This document shows, one piece after another, positions 1-8,831 of a stretch of 58,425 bases of DNA (its first letter is position 1; each line of letters begins with the position of its first letter). The notes under the pieces are model-generated. The model was given only the letters and a program-made list of their open reading frames with translations. It was not told the origin of the DNA and did not search any database. Location of the stretch: NCBI GenBank assembly GCA_934294965.1, contig CAKRAM010000100.1, positions 1 to 58,425 on the forward strand, written 5' to 3'. A program made the position numbers and the translations under genes. This DNA comes from an uncultured Clostridia bacterium (GTDB lineage Bacteria; Bacillota; Clostridia; Christensenellales; CAG-314).

Positions 1-42
1 GCACATCCGCCGCTTACCGTGCGAATGCTGCCAAAGCAAAGG

Positions 43-79
43 AAAAACGCGCCGCAAAGGCACTTTCCTTGCGACGCGT
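43..79 (-). terminator. Rho-independent terminator of transketolase
   Basis: Read on the minus strand, a 13-14 nt GC-rich stem (ACGCG and CGCAAGG paired with CCTTTGCG and CGCGT) with a short AAAGTG loop is followed by TTTTT. It lies about 25 nt after the tkt stop. The stretch from 1 to 40 holds nothing I can call. Confidence 0.7.
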
Positions 80-103
80 ATGTTCAATTGCTATTTTAGG
101 CTT

Positions 104-2044
104 TTACAGCAGCGTGCGGAGATGTTCCACAAGTTCGTCCACCGTGAATCCGTACTTTTGCATCAAAACGTTTGCCAGTGCGCTTGCTCCGAAGTGGTCG
201 ATACCGTACACGTAGCGTGCGTATTTGTACCACTCCATGGAACTGGACATTTCGATAGCGACGGTTTTGTTGCGGTTGGGCAACACCGACGTTTTGTAGC
301 GAGCGTCTTGCAGTTCGAATCCTGCCATGTTGGGCATGGATACTACGCGAACGTTTTCGCCTTCGCTTTCCAAAACTTCCGCCGCGCGCATTGCAAGATT
401 AACTTCCGATCCGCTGGCAAGCAAGCACAAATCCAAATTGCCGCGTTCGGTTTTGACAACGTACGCACCGCAATCGACGTGACTGTTTTCGTGAACTTCG
501 TCCACAAGGTTTTGACGAGTTAAAACGATAATGCTGGGGGTATGTTTGCTTTGCATTGCCAAACGGAAGCATTGCTCGGTTTCGTAAGCATCGGCAGGAC
601 GGAAAACGTTAAGGTTGGGCATTGCACGGAATCCTGCAAGTTGCTCAACGGGTTGGTGCGTGGGACCGTCTTCGCCTACGGCAACGGAATCGTGCGTGAA
701 AACGAATATCGAAGGCACACCCATAAGCGCGGCAAGGCGCACGGACGCCTTCATATAGTCGCTAAACACGAAAAACGCGCCGGAAAAACCGCGAGTCATT
801 CCGTGAAGGGTTATACCGTTTACTATTGCTCCCATTGCGTGTTCGCGCACGCCGAAGCAAATGTTGCGTCCCAAAGGATTTTGCGGAGTAAAATCTCCGT
901 CCGAGCCTTTTGCCTTGGTGGATTTTGTCAAGTCCGCACTGCCGCCGATAAGCAACGGATTGAGTTCGGACAGTTTTGCCAAAACTTTGCCGCCGACGTT
1001 ACGAGATGCATCGATATGCCCGACTTCGTAGCCCATGTTTGTTTGAACGTCAACTTCGCCGATAAGTGCGCGCTCGAATTGTTTTGCCAATTCCGGATAG
1101 GCACGCTTGTACGCGTTGAACATTGCAACCCATTTTTTGTATTCTCTCTTGCCGCGACGAACGCCCGTGGACTTTACGTAGGAATAGGCATCTTCCGGAA
1201 CGTCAAACGGCTCGTACTGCCAACCCAAAGCGGCACGAAGTTCGGCGGTTTTGCTGCCCAAAGGCGCGCCGTGACTATCCGACAATCCCGCAAGCGGACT
1301 GCCGTAGCCGATTATCGTTTTAACTTCGATAAGCGTGGGGGCGTCGGTGGATTTTTTTGCGCGACGGATTGCCTTTGCGATGGACTTGGGATTGTTTCCG
1401 TCGGGAACTTTGATGTACTTAAAGCCCATTGCCTTGTACTTTTCGGCAATGTTTTCGGTGTAGGATGCGTTTGTAGGTCCGTCCAACTGAACGTCGTTGG
1501 AATCGTACAACAAAATAAGTTTGTTGAGTTTGTGGTGTCCTGCAAGGGAAATGGCTTCCTGCGCGATACCCTCCTGCAAGTCGCCGTCGCCACACATAAC
1601 GTAGGTGTAGTGGTCGATGACGGGATAGCCCTCTTTGTTGAACTTTGCCGCCAAAAATCTTTCCGCCATGGCAAAGCCTACGCCCATTGCGATGCCTTGA
1701 CCGAGCGGTCCCGTGGATACGTCGATACCCGGAGTTACGCCAAGTTCGGGGTGTCCCGGGGTGATACTTCCGTATTGACGAAGATTTTTTAGGTCATCGA
1801 CGGAAACGCCGGCACCCATAAGGTGCAACATTGCATACAACATAGGCACGCCGTGTCCGCCGGAAAGCACAAAACGGTCGCGGTTGATCCAATCCAAGCG
1901 TTTTACGCAGGTGTTAAGATGATTGCAATACAACTCTACCAACATGGGAGACGCGCCCAAGCAAATACCGGGGTGTCCGCTTTTTGCCTTGTCGATGGCG
2001 TCTACCGCCAGCATACGTACCGCATTGATTGCTACTTGTTCCAT
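104..2044 (-). CDS. tkt: Transketolase
   Basis: Transketolase is a thiamine-diphosphate enzyme that moves two-carbon units between ketose and aldose phosphates in the non-oxidative pentose phosphate pathway, in the cytoplasm. The 646-residue product is normal full length. The N-terminal part has the KSGHPG segment and the TPP/Mg motif beginning GDGDLQEG and ending near SND. The middle pyrimidine-binding domain contains FGVREHAMG with the catalytic Glu and a SDYMK segment. A C-terminal regulatory-type domain follows. The ATG at 2044 is preceded by AAGGAGG at ideal spacing. It appears monocistronic, with its own promoter upstream and a terminator downstream. Confidence 0.97.
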   Translation of the reverse strand: MEQVAINAVRMLAVDAIDKAKSGHPGICLGASPMLVELYCNHLNTCVKRLDWINRDRFVLSGGHGVPMLYAMLHLMGAGVSVDDLKNLRQYGSITPGHPELGVTPGIDVSTGPLGQGIAMGVGFAMAERFLAAKFNKEGYPVIDHYTYVMCGDGDLQEGIAQEAISLAGHHKLNKLILLYDSNDVQLDGPTNASYTENIAEKYKAMGFKYIKVPDGNNPKSIAKAIRRAKKSTDAPTLIEVKTIIGYGSPLAGLSDSHGAPLGSKTAELRAALGWQYEPFDVPEDAYSYVKSTGVRRGKREYKKWVAMFNAYKRAYPELAKQFERALIGEVDVQTNMGYEVGHIDASRNVGGKVLAKLSELNPLLIGGSADLTKSTKAKGSDGDFTPQNPLGRNICFGVREHAMGAIVNGITLHGMTRGFSGAFFVFSDYMKASVRLAALMGVPSIFVFTHDSVAVGEDGPTHQPVEQLAGFRAMPNLNVFRPADAYETEQCFRLAMQSKHTPSIIVLTRQNLVDEVHENSHVDCGAYVVKTERGNLDLCLLASGSEVNLAMRAAEVLESEGENVRVVSMPNMAGFELQDARYKTSVLPNRNKTVAIEMSSSMEWYKYARYVYGIDHFGASALANVLMQKYGFTVDELVEHLRTLL

Positions 2045-2574
2045 ACTTCCTCCTTAAGTGCAAGGCGTTTTTCCAAAGCAAACCCTCGGGCAAAAACGCC
2101 GATTATTTTTTATCCGCATAACATATTATCACCAAATTCGGTTATTTTCAATAGTTTTGCGATTTTTTTGCAAAATTTTGCAAATAGAATTTTCAAAGTT
2201 GCAAAATTCGCCAAATAGTAGCCAAAAATGCCAATTTTGTTACAATTTACCGTCTTTTTGCCAGCGCGGAGGTTTGCATTGAAAAAAAATGATGAAAATA
2301 ACTTTTTTTGCTGTGGAATGTATGCTATAATACAAGATATTGAAAACTTGCTTGCAATGGTTTTCAACTTAATCGCCTTATACGCCATAGGATGTAAAAA
2401 TGTCGGTTTTGCGACAAATTTGCAAAAATTTGAAGAATTTTGCCGACAGGGAAAGGCCTTACTTCCTATAACATGTAACAATTTTTATCGAAACTTTTGC
2501 CACTAAAAAGATGCGCGCGCAACCGCTCGCAACCAAAAGGCTTTGCAGCCGACAGATACTTTCAGAGGTACACG
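2045..2574. other. Intergenic region with diverged repeat copy and promoter
   Basis: This is a divergent intergenic region of 530 bases, AT-rich, with no credible gene. It holds the tkt promoter (2123-2151) and, on the plus strand, an extended -10 element (TGCTATAAT ending at 2331). About 2402-2472 resembles, in inverted orientation, the dispersed repeat found at 10484-10780 and 25437-25570. Similar blocks include TTTGAAGAATTTTGCCGACAGG and a following TTACTTC. Confidence 0.5.
2123..2151 (-). promoter_or_regulatory. Putative sigma-A promoter of tkt
   Basis: On the minus strand TTGAAA (2151-2146) and TAATAT (2128-2123) are separated by 17 nt, about 80 nt upstream of the tkt start codon. This is close to the vegetative consensus and in the right place. 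Confidence 0.55.
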
Positions 2575-5037
2575 ATGAACAAAAAACTTTCCGCAATAAC
2601 AACGACATTGTTGATTCTTTGCCTTGTTGCCGCACTTTCGGCATGTTCGCTTTGGGACGACTTGGTTTCGCCAAAGTTTACCGTAACTTTCGACGACGGA
2701 ATTTCCGAAACCGAAGTTAGCGTGAGCAAAGGCACTACCGTAACGTTGCCCGAACCCACAAAAACCGGCTATACGTTCGGCGGTTGGTATGACCAAAAGG
2801 GCAATTTGTGGACAAAGGACACAAAAGTTACCGAACACGTGGTTTTGACCGCTCGTTGGAATCCGATTCCCGTGCAAATCACATTTGTGGTGAACGGCGC
2901 GTCGGTTGTTGTGGAATGCGACTACGGCAAAATTCCCGTCTATCCGGAAGGAACGCCCCACAAGCCCAGCTCCGACACGCAGGACTTTCCGTTTTTAGGG
3001 TGGCAACCGGCATTGACCAAAGCAACCGAACCGACAACCTACACGGCGGAATTCGGCGTAACTCCGCGCACGTTTGAAATTTACCTAAATTCCGAATATC
3101 CGCAAGGCTTTACGGCAAGCGACACTAGCGTGCAGATAGGCAACGACGTCACCGTGAGCCTCAGCATAAAAAACGGCTTCAAGTTTTTGGGTTGGTACGA
3201 CCAAAGCGGCAACAAACTCGGCTCGGACTACCAATCATTGAAGCACACTTTTACAAACGTTACGGCGGACGTTACAGTTGAAGTTCGCATAGAGCCGATA
3301 ACGTACAACATTTACTACCACGACGTCGGTCTTTGCCACAATCCCAATCCCACTCGGTTTGACGTTACCATGGACGGGACAAAACTGGAACCGCTTTCCA
3401 AAGACGGATACTTTTTTGACGGCTGGTACACCGCGGCCGACGGCAAAGGACAGCGCGTGGAAGAACTGACGGTGGAATTGATTTCCGCAAACAACAATCT
3501 GTATGCCTACTTTACAAAACAAGTTACCGCAACCTTTTGCATAAACGGAAAAGCGATTGACTCGCTGACGCAAAAAGTCAACGTGGGGGGAACGGTAAAC
3601 AGACCTATCGTGGACGGAAAAGCGCTGGGAATGAGCGGCTACACCGCCGACGGTTGGTACTCGGACGAAGATTGTACCTCTGCCGTTGCCTTTCCGCTGA
3701 CGGCAAACGAGCCGATAACCTTGTACGGCAAATGGAAAGCCGTTTCCTACACACCGCAAAGCGACGTCTTTGACAAATTCGACGCGCAAGTCAAAACGGG
3801 AACGGTTAAAATTTCCAACCGCAACGAATTGGAACTGTGGGTGGACTACGTTCACTTTAACTCTATCACTTCGGCGGACAAAATTTCGTTGGAATTCACC
3901 GACGGATACAACGTCAATTGCAATTCCGCATCCGAACTGAACAAACTGGTTAACGACCTCAACAACAAAAGCACGTTTCCTGCCAAGCAAGCGCTTGTGT
4001 ACTCCTACAACAAAAACGACTACGTTTTAACAAGTCTTACGTTGCAAAGCACCAACCAAATTACCCCGAACTCGGTAGTAGGCGACACTTTAGACCAGCA
4101 ATTCGAGTTTGCATTCACTTGGAATAACGACAATCCGCGCGACGATGCGTTTGACGATTTTGCCATTTACAACCTTACCGAACGGTTGAACGTGCAAACC
4201 ACCAACCAACTTGTTTATGCAATGGAAAACGGCTACCTGCCCGTTGCAAAAAGCGGTTCGGCGGCGGACACCGCTCTTACCAAAGCAAAAGCAATTTTGA
4301 ACAAAATAATCGGCACGTACATGACCGACTTTGAAAAAGTTAAAGCGATATACGACTACTTGGTGCTAAACGTTCGCTACGACAAAGCGGCGCTTTCCCC
4401 CTCGTACTCAGACAATTGGATGCAGTACAAAGCTTGGCAAGCAGAAGGTGTGTTTGACGACTACCGCGCGGTGTGCGACGGAATCAGCAAAGCCTTTTTG
4501 ATTCTGTGCCGATTGGAGAACATCGCCTGCGTGCGCATAACCGGAACCAGCAACGGCGTTGGACACGCTTGGAACAAAGTGTACATAGACGACAACTGGT
4601 GGGGCGTGGACGTGACTCACGGCAATTTGAGCATAAACAATGCCGAAGAATACCTGACCTACACGCAGTTTATGTTTACCGATAATTACAAAACCAAAAC
4701 GGGTTGCACCTTTGACACGACGTTGTTTGCCACTCCCACGGAAAGTTACGAAGTATACTCCAAAATATCCTTTGAAGGAGTAAAAGGCTTCGACTTGCAC
4801 ATAAACAGTCTAAACGAACTTAACAACTTGATTGCCTACGTGAATGCGTATCGTTCCACCAACAAAAACTACGACGGAACCACCGACCACAAATACTTTA
4901 CGATAGAATTTGCCGTCGACAAATCGCTAAACTGGCCGGACAACTACGTTTGCGTGAGCAAATTCGGCAAGACAACCTATGCAAAACGCACCGCCGATGA
5001 CGGAAGCGTAACTTACCTGCTGAAATTCGAGTTTTAG
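2575..5037 (+). CDS. Surface lipoprotein with InlB B-repeats and transglutaminase-like domain
   Basis: The 820-residue product is predicted to be exported and lipid-anchored. Residues 1-23 form a lipoprotein signal peptide ending LSAC, with the modified Cys at 24. Residues about 30-390 carry about five InlB B/Flg_new-type repeats recognisable by GYTFGGWYD-like cores (GYTFGGWYD, FKFLGWYD, YFFDGWYTA, YTADGWYSD). The second half contains a transglutaminase/protease-like core with a full triad: Cys634 in RAVCDG, His664 in GHAWN and Asp679 in VDVTHG. The ATG at 2575 follows AGAGGT. The family includes cell-wall-associated peptidases, cross-linkers and cyclases; the substrate is unknown. It is followed by a terminator. 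Confidence 0.85.
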   Translation: MNKKLSAITTTLLILCLVAALSACSLWDDLVSPKFTVTFDDGISETEVSVSKGTTVTLPEPTKTGYTFGGWYDQKGNLWTKDTKVTEHVVLTARWNPIPVQITFVVNGASVVVECDYGKIPVYPEGTPHKPSSDTQDFPFLGWQPALTKATEPTTYTAEFGVTPRTFEIYLNSEYPQGFTASDTSVQIGNDVTVSLSIKNGFKFLGWYDQSGNKLGSDYQSLKHTFTNVTADVTVEVRIEPITYNIYYHDVGLCHNPNPTRFDVTMDGTKLEPLSKDGYFFDGWYTAADGKGQRVEELTVELISANNNLYAYFTKQVTATFCINGKAIDSLTQKVNVGGTVNRPIVDGKALGMSGYTADGWYSDEDCTSAVAFPLTANEPITLYGKWKAVSYTPQSDVFDKFDAQVKTGTVKISNRNELELWVDYVHFNSITSADKISLEFTDGYNVNCNSASELNKLVNDLNNKSTFPAKQALVYSYNKNDYVLTSLTLQSTNQITPNSVVGDTLDQQFEFAFTWNNDNPRDDAFDDFAIYNLTERLNVQTTNQLVYAMENGYLPVAKSGSAADTALTKAKAILNKIIGTYMTDFEKVKAIYDYLVLNVRYDKAALSPSYSDNWMQYKAWQAEGVFDDYRAVCDGISKAFLILCRLENIACVRITGTSNGVGHAWNKVYIDDNWWGVDVTHGNLSINNAEEYLTYTQFMFTDNYKTKTGCTFDTTLFATPTESYEVYSKISFEGVKGFDLHINSLNELNNLIAYVNAYRSTNKNYDGTTDHKYFTIEFAVDKSLNWPDNYVCVSKFGKTTYAKRTADDGSVTYLLKFEF

Positions 5038-5040
5038 GCC

Positions 5041-5084
5041 GGTTTGCCGCAAATTGCCGACGAATATGCGGCAACAAACCGTTT
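5041..5084 (+). terminator. Terminator after the transglutaminase lipoprotein
   Basis: GGTTTGCCGCA pairs with TGCGGC(AA)CAAACC across a 14-nt loop and is followed by GTTTT, directly after the stop at 5037. The T-run is short, so termination may be partial. Confidence 0.5.
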
Positions 5085-5118
5085 TAATCTACCGACGTAC
5101 CTCTACTTTTGTAATTTG

Positions 5119-5147
5119 TTGACAACAATGCGCAAAGGTAGTACCAT
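5119..5147 (+). promoter_or_regulatory. Putative promoter of the small membrane protein gene
   Basis: TTGACA at 5119-5124 is separated by 17 nt from TACCAT at 5142-5147. The -35 is perfect and the -10 weak. It would give a leader of about 145 nt before the start codon at 5299. Confidence 0.4.
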
Positions 5148-5298
5148 GACGAAAAGCAAATTTTTCCGATTGCGGGTTTGTTACAAGAGCCACTGTTTGA
5201 CGTTCCCGATTTGAAAAATCATCGACATTGCTTGGTGCGTTTATTACACACTCAAACATAACTTATAAATTTGCGGCACCTGCCGACAAAGAGGTACT

Positions 5299-5682
5299 AT
5301 GAAAGTATATTACAGACAAAGATTTTATTGGATATTCCACTACACGAGCAAAAACTTCTTTTACGTGTCGGCAAAGACCTTGTGCATTGCGGTCGGATTG
5401 CCGCTCTACTGCGTTGCAATTGCCGCCGAAATGATTTTGACCGTGGTAAACTTGCTGCTGGGCTGGATACCTGCCCTCGGCATGCTGATTACGGTTATTT
5501 GCAAAGCGCTGATTTTTGTGGTGAACCTTCCCTACTATATTTGCGTTTTGCCCGACATTCGCGAATACCTGAAAGCAGTTAAAGCCGAGCCGGAATACGA
5601 AGTATCCGACGAAGAGCAACAAGACGCAACCGACGGAAACAACGATGACGGCGAAGCAGAACAACAAAATACCGAAAATTAG
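5299..5682 (+). CDS. Small membrane protein of unknown function
   Basis: I do not recognise this 127-residue protein. Residues about 1-25 are aromatic and basic (MKVYYRQRFYWIFHYTSKN). Two hydrophobic segments follow, about 25-55 and 58-90, which look like a membrane hairpin. The last 25-30 residues are very acidic and Gln/Asn-rich. The ATG has a good AGAGGT site 4-5 nt upstream. It follows the transglutaminase lipoprotein on the same strand but probably has its own promoter. A partnership with that lipoprotein is only suggested by position. Confidence 0.7.
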   Translation: MKVYYRQRFYWIFHYTSKNFFYVSAKTLCIAVGLPLYCVAIAAEMILTVVNLLLGWIPALGMLITVICKALIFVVNLPYYICVLPDIREYLKAVKAEPEYEVSDEEQQDATDGNNDDGEAEQQNTEN

Positions 5683-5691
5683 TCAATCGAA

Positions 5692-5742
5692 AGATCGCAA
5701 CGAAAAAGCCTTTGAAAAAGGCAAAGCGTTACGGTCTTTTTT
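5692..5742 (+). terminator. Terminator after the small membrane protein
   Basis: An outer stem (GATCGCAACG with CGTTACGGTC, one mismatch and one wobble) encloses an inner GCCTTT-GAA-AAAGGC hairpin and is followed by TTTTTT. It starts about 10 nt after the stop codon. Confidence 0.7.
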
Positions 5743-6095
5743 GTTGCATCGTTGCAATTTTTACTCCGCCGAGGGAAATTTTGCACCGAAGTCGGCAGAT
5801 TGCCTTGTGAGCCGAAACTAAAAACGGATTTGCACACGTCCGAGCCGACTGAAAAACTTATCGTTTGTTTGATTACGGGCTACGATGCGTTTTCCTCTTG
5901 CAGTTGCCAAGCAAACGTATTTTTGCACCGCACAATAAATTTGAGGACAAATGTTGCCGTCCGACGCTTGCACTTTCGCACAAAAGGCACATATCGGCGC
6001 GATTTGTCAATAATGAAAATTCTTGAAATAATTTTGCTGAATGGTTGCACTATAATATAACTTGTGGTAAAATGAGTGCAGTAGGAGAGTTCAAT
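5743..6095. other. Intergenic region, promoter of TetR gene
   Basis: I see no gene here. A consensus -10 (TATAAT, 6051-6056) lies 40 nt before the TetR start, but no -35 is well spaced; the TTGAAA at 6023 is 22 nt away. No obvious palindromic TetR operator was found around it. Confidence 0.4.
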
Positions 6096-6683
6096 ATGCA
6101 ATACTTAAAAAAAGAAATTCGCAATAAGATTTTGGCTTCGGCAATCGATGAGTTCAAAGAACACGGATATTCCGACGCGTCCATCCGCAACATAGCAAAC
6201 AATGCCGAAATTTCGTTAGGCAACGTGTATAGATATTTTACAAACAAGGAGGCGCTCTACTTTGCGGTTATCAATCCGTTTATGGAAAGCATTCGCCAAA
6301 GCATAGAAAAGGATTTTGCGTTTGAAGGCAAAAGCATGAAGGAAGTGTCCGAAGTGTTGGTGGCTTTCCTTATGCAATACAACGACGAACTGATTATCAT
6401 CAGAAAGGGCAACACCGTCCACTACGACTCATTTGTTAAGTACATCGTAAAAGTCATCGCACAAAAACTTAAACTTATGCTGGAAGAAAATTTCCCGGAA
6501 ATCGACGTGAAAATCACCAATCCGGATTTTGCGGCATCGGTTGCGGAAGGATTTTTGACCAGCCTGTTTTTGGTGTTGGACGGCGGAGATTCCGCAGACG
6601 TACAGGAACGCTACATAAGAGAGTTGATAACGTTCTACTTCGGACATATGAAGGACCGTTTTTATCACTTCGATTTAGACTAA
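6096..6683 (+). CDS. TetR/AcrR family transcriptional regulator
   Basis: The 195-residue protein has an N-terminal TetR-type DNA-binding domain (residues about 5-55). A helix-turn-helix reads SIRNIANNAEISLGNVYRYF and is followed by NKEALYFAVI, the usual end of the domain. The remaining helical domain would bind a ligand and dimerise; it has no diagnostic motif. The ATG at 6096 is chosen over upstream codons because GTAGGAGAG precedes it at good spacing. No transporter or enzyme lies next to it on the same strand, so the regulated target is unknown. It may autoregulate. Confidence 0.9.
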   Translation: MQYLKKEIRNKILASAIDEFKEHGYSDASIRNIANNAEISLGNVYRYFTNKEALYFAVINPFMESIRQSIEKDFAFEGKSMKEVSEVLVAFLMQYNDELIIIRKGNTVHYDSFVKYIVKVIAQKLKLMLEENFPEIDVKITNPDFAASVAEGFLTSLFLVLDGGDSADVQERYIRELITFYFGHMKDRFYHFDLD

Positions 6684-6721
6684 AAACTTTTTTTGTGCTA
6701 AAAACAAAATACATATATTGC

Positions 6722-6759
6722 AAAAGACCGAAAACGCACAAGTTTTCGGTCTTTTTTTT
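6722..6759 (+). terminator. Strong terminator after TetR gene
   Basis: AAAAGACCGAAAAC and GTTTTCGGTCTTTT form a perfect 14-bp stem around GCACAA and run into eight T. It ends the TetR transcript. The A-run on the other side could make it work from the minus strand too. Confidence 0.9.
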
Positions 6760-7029
6760 GTTACGCGTACTTTGAGCGTGTTTAACTCGGCAAAGAGCAA
6801 TTTGCTGCAAGAACAGTTAAAGATAAGTGCCGTAATCCCCGATATAAAACTATCGTAGCTTGGAAGTTTTGTTGTTTTTATCGGCAAAATCGATGCACGA
6901 CTGCTTGCAATTTGCCACAAAGCAAGCGTTTGCACTCGCACTCCGAAAAAAAGTTTGTTTGCACTCGTCAAAGGATATCGTTAAACAACTTTTCGCGCTA
7001 TGCACGGTTGACAGCCAATGAGTATGCCG

Positions 7030-7761
7030 TTAGTAGGCACTTTCCAGCAGCATTTTGTCCGCCAAAAGCGCAATAAACTCGCCGTTGGTGGGTTTTTCCG
7101 CCGACGTGTACACCTTTACGCCGAACACTCCGTTGATGTTTTCTATCTTTCCTCGATTCCACGCAACCTCTATTGCGTGGCGAATAGCGCGCTCCACCTT
7201 GCTGGACGAAGTGTTAAATTTGTCGGCAATGGACGGGTACAAACTTTTTGTTATGGCGTTGATGATGGGAGGATTCTCCACGGCAAGTTTTATGCCCTCG
7301 CGCAAAAATTGATAGCCCTTTATATGCGCGGGGATTCCCACGCTTACAAAAATGTTGCTGATGCGTTCGTCCAACGATTTTTCCGAAACGGTGCGACGGG
7401 ATAACGCCGCTTTTTTGTTCAATGCCTGTCCCTCGGTTACGTTCAAAATGCGTTGCTCGATAATTTCGATTTCGGCAGGCTTAATCAGGTAGTACTTGGC
7501 GCCGAGTTCCAGCGCCTTTACCACGAACATTTCGTTTTGCAACTTGGAAACCACAATAAAAGAAGTATCCTTGTACTGTTCCAAAAGCGCAAAACCGTCC
7601 TCGCCTGCCATTACGAGTTCGGTAAGCACCACGTCGGGTGAATATTTATTAAGTACTTCTCTTGCACCTACACCGTCAACGTTAAATACCACGTTGAACT
7701 GTTTGTTTTGACTAAGTTGTTCGGCAATCTCGTTTTGCCCTATAAGTCCTACGGTGATCAA
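7030..7761 (-). CDS. spo0A: Spo0A, sporulation master regulator with degenerate receiver domain
   Basis: Spo0A is the DNA-binding response regulator that commits Firmicutes to sporulation. The 243-residue product has an N-terminal receiver (1-110) and the Spo0A-specific DNA-binding domain (about 135-243). The latter contains VGIPAHIKGYQFLREGI and the recognition segment KVERAIRHAIEVAWNRG, nearly identical to the family. The receiver is altered: the acidic pair of the pocket is Gly8-Gln9, and the phospho-acceptor Asp position is Glu48 (VVLTELVMAGEDG). Ser72 and Lys94 are kept. The TTG start at 7761 is supported by AAGGAGG seven nt upstream. spoIIR lies upstream on the same strand. Confidence 0.93.
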   Translation of the reverse strand: MITVGLIGQNEIAEQLSQNKQFNVVFNVDGVGAREVLNKYSPDVVLTELVMAGEDGFALLEQYKDTSFIVVSKLQNEMFVVKALELGAKYYLIKPAEIEIIEQRILNVTEGQALNKKAALSRRTVSEKSLDERISNIFVSVGIPAHIKGYQFLREGIKLAVENPPIINAITKSLYPSIADKFNTSSSKVERAIRHAIEVAWNRGKIENINGVFGVKVYTSAEKPTNGEFIALLADKMLLESAY

Positions 7762-8026
7762 TGTTAGCCTCCTTGTTGGCAAATAGTGTTTTGCGATAGT
7801 TTGGGCGGTAACGGAAAACTTGTCCGCCACTGACTTGCAAGTACATTGTAGCACCGAAGCGGGCGTCGTGTTTTGTTATGTTTTTGGTCTATATTTGATA
7901 TTTTGTCGAAGGATGTCAAAACGAATTGCAATTTGTTTTTTACGGTGTTATATCCGACAAAAACCTTTGTTTTCCGTCGCGCCGTTTTTGCGCAAAATGC
8001 CGTTTGACGGCACATATTGCCTGTTT

Positions 8027-8560
8027 TTACTTGTGCTTGCTTTGCCATTCGGCAATAATTTCCAAAATTTTGCTTCGATACGTTATTTGATTTGTGCCGT
8101 TGCTTTCCCCTCCCACAAAGCAAAGCGGAGGATATACCACACACCACCAATTTGCACCGTCGGCTTTGCCTAGTTCCAAAATGAGCGCGTCGTACACGCC
8201 TGCGGATAGCGTTACACCGTTGTACGTTCTATCCGGAAAGTTTTCACTTTTGACTTTTGCCTTGCTGCGATACTCAAATCCGTTTTCCGCAAGAACGCGG
8301 TCGGCAATCGCTTCTATGTTTTTTAGTTCGACAGTGATAACCGCAATTGCGTCCTCCTTACTTTTTACATCGGCAACGTAGGGCGTAAGGTACTCCACCA
8401 CGGCGGCTTTGACCTTGTATTTTACCGATTGATCGGCTGCGGCGTCGCTGTTGGCGCGAATATGTATGCGCAAAAAATCCGCCGTTTTGCCCAACGGCAC
8501 GGCAAAAATAATGGCAAGCAAAATTACGACAGAAACGACGGCAACGATGATTTTTTTCAT
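8027..8560 (-). CDS. spoIIR: Stage II sporulation protein R
   Basis: SpoIIR is made in the forespore and secreted to trigger the membrane protease SpoIIGA, which activates pro-sigma-E in the mother cell. This 177-residue protein starts with one hydrophobic signal/anchor segment (residues 4-25). It then shows family motifs: RIHIRANSD, then the YNGVTLSAGVYDALILELG segment and NWWCVVYPPLCFV. The ATG at 8560 follows GGAGGGAGTT. It lies 265 nt upstream of spo0A on the same strand, a neighbour pairing not found in Bacillus. No SpoIIGA or sigma-E gene is in the window. Confidence 0.93.
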   Translation of the reverse strand: MKKIIVAVVSVVILLAIIFAVPLGKTADFLRIHIRANSDAAADQSVKYKVKAAVVEYLTPYVADVKSKEDAIAVITVELKNIEAIADRVLAENGFEYRSKAKVKSENFPDRTYNGVTLSAGVYDALILELGKADGANWWCVVYPPLCFVGGESNGTNQITYRSKILEIIAEWQSKHK

Positions 8561-8775
8561 AACTCCCTCCAATATGCGTGAGCAACTTGCGCTACCCTTT
8601 CCATAACTTCCCGGTTGAGTACACGCGTTCGCTCTAACAAGCATTGACAAAAAAACGGTTTGTTTTATGCTTGAAATTAAAAACCTTGTCGACAAAGAAC
8701 GATGATTGTCGTCGAAACAGACACTTGCACATAGCAACGTGGTTTTGGCAGTCTACAAGTTTGGTTTTGGGAAAC

Positions 8776-8816
8776 AAAAAAAGCCGTCGCACGGTATTGG
8801 TGCAACGGCTTTTTTT
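8776..8816. terminator. Bidirectional terminator
   Basis: AAAAAAAGCCGT(C)GCAC pairs with GTGC(A)ACGGCTTTTTTT. A-run and T-run flank both sides, so it can end transcripts from either strand. It sits just beyond the end of the zinc-ribbon acyltransferase at 8832. Confidence 0.8.
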
Positions 8817-8831
8817 GTGTGCATAAATTAT

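Noticed and set aside
542..1792. Long plus-strand open frame opposite transketolase
   Set aside because: It is the complement of a strongly conserved enzyme, has no ribosome-binding site and is Cys/His/Phe-rich as expected of an antisense frame.
5752..6060. 102-codon plus-strand open frame before the TetR gene
   Set aside because: There is no ribosome-binding site or family match, and it ends across the TetR promoter.
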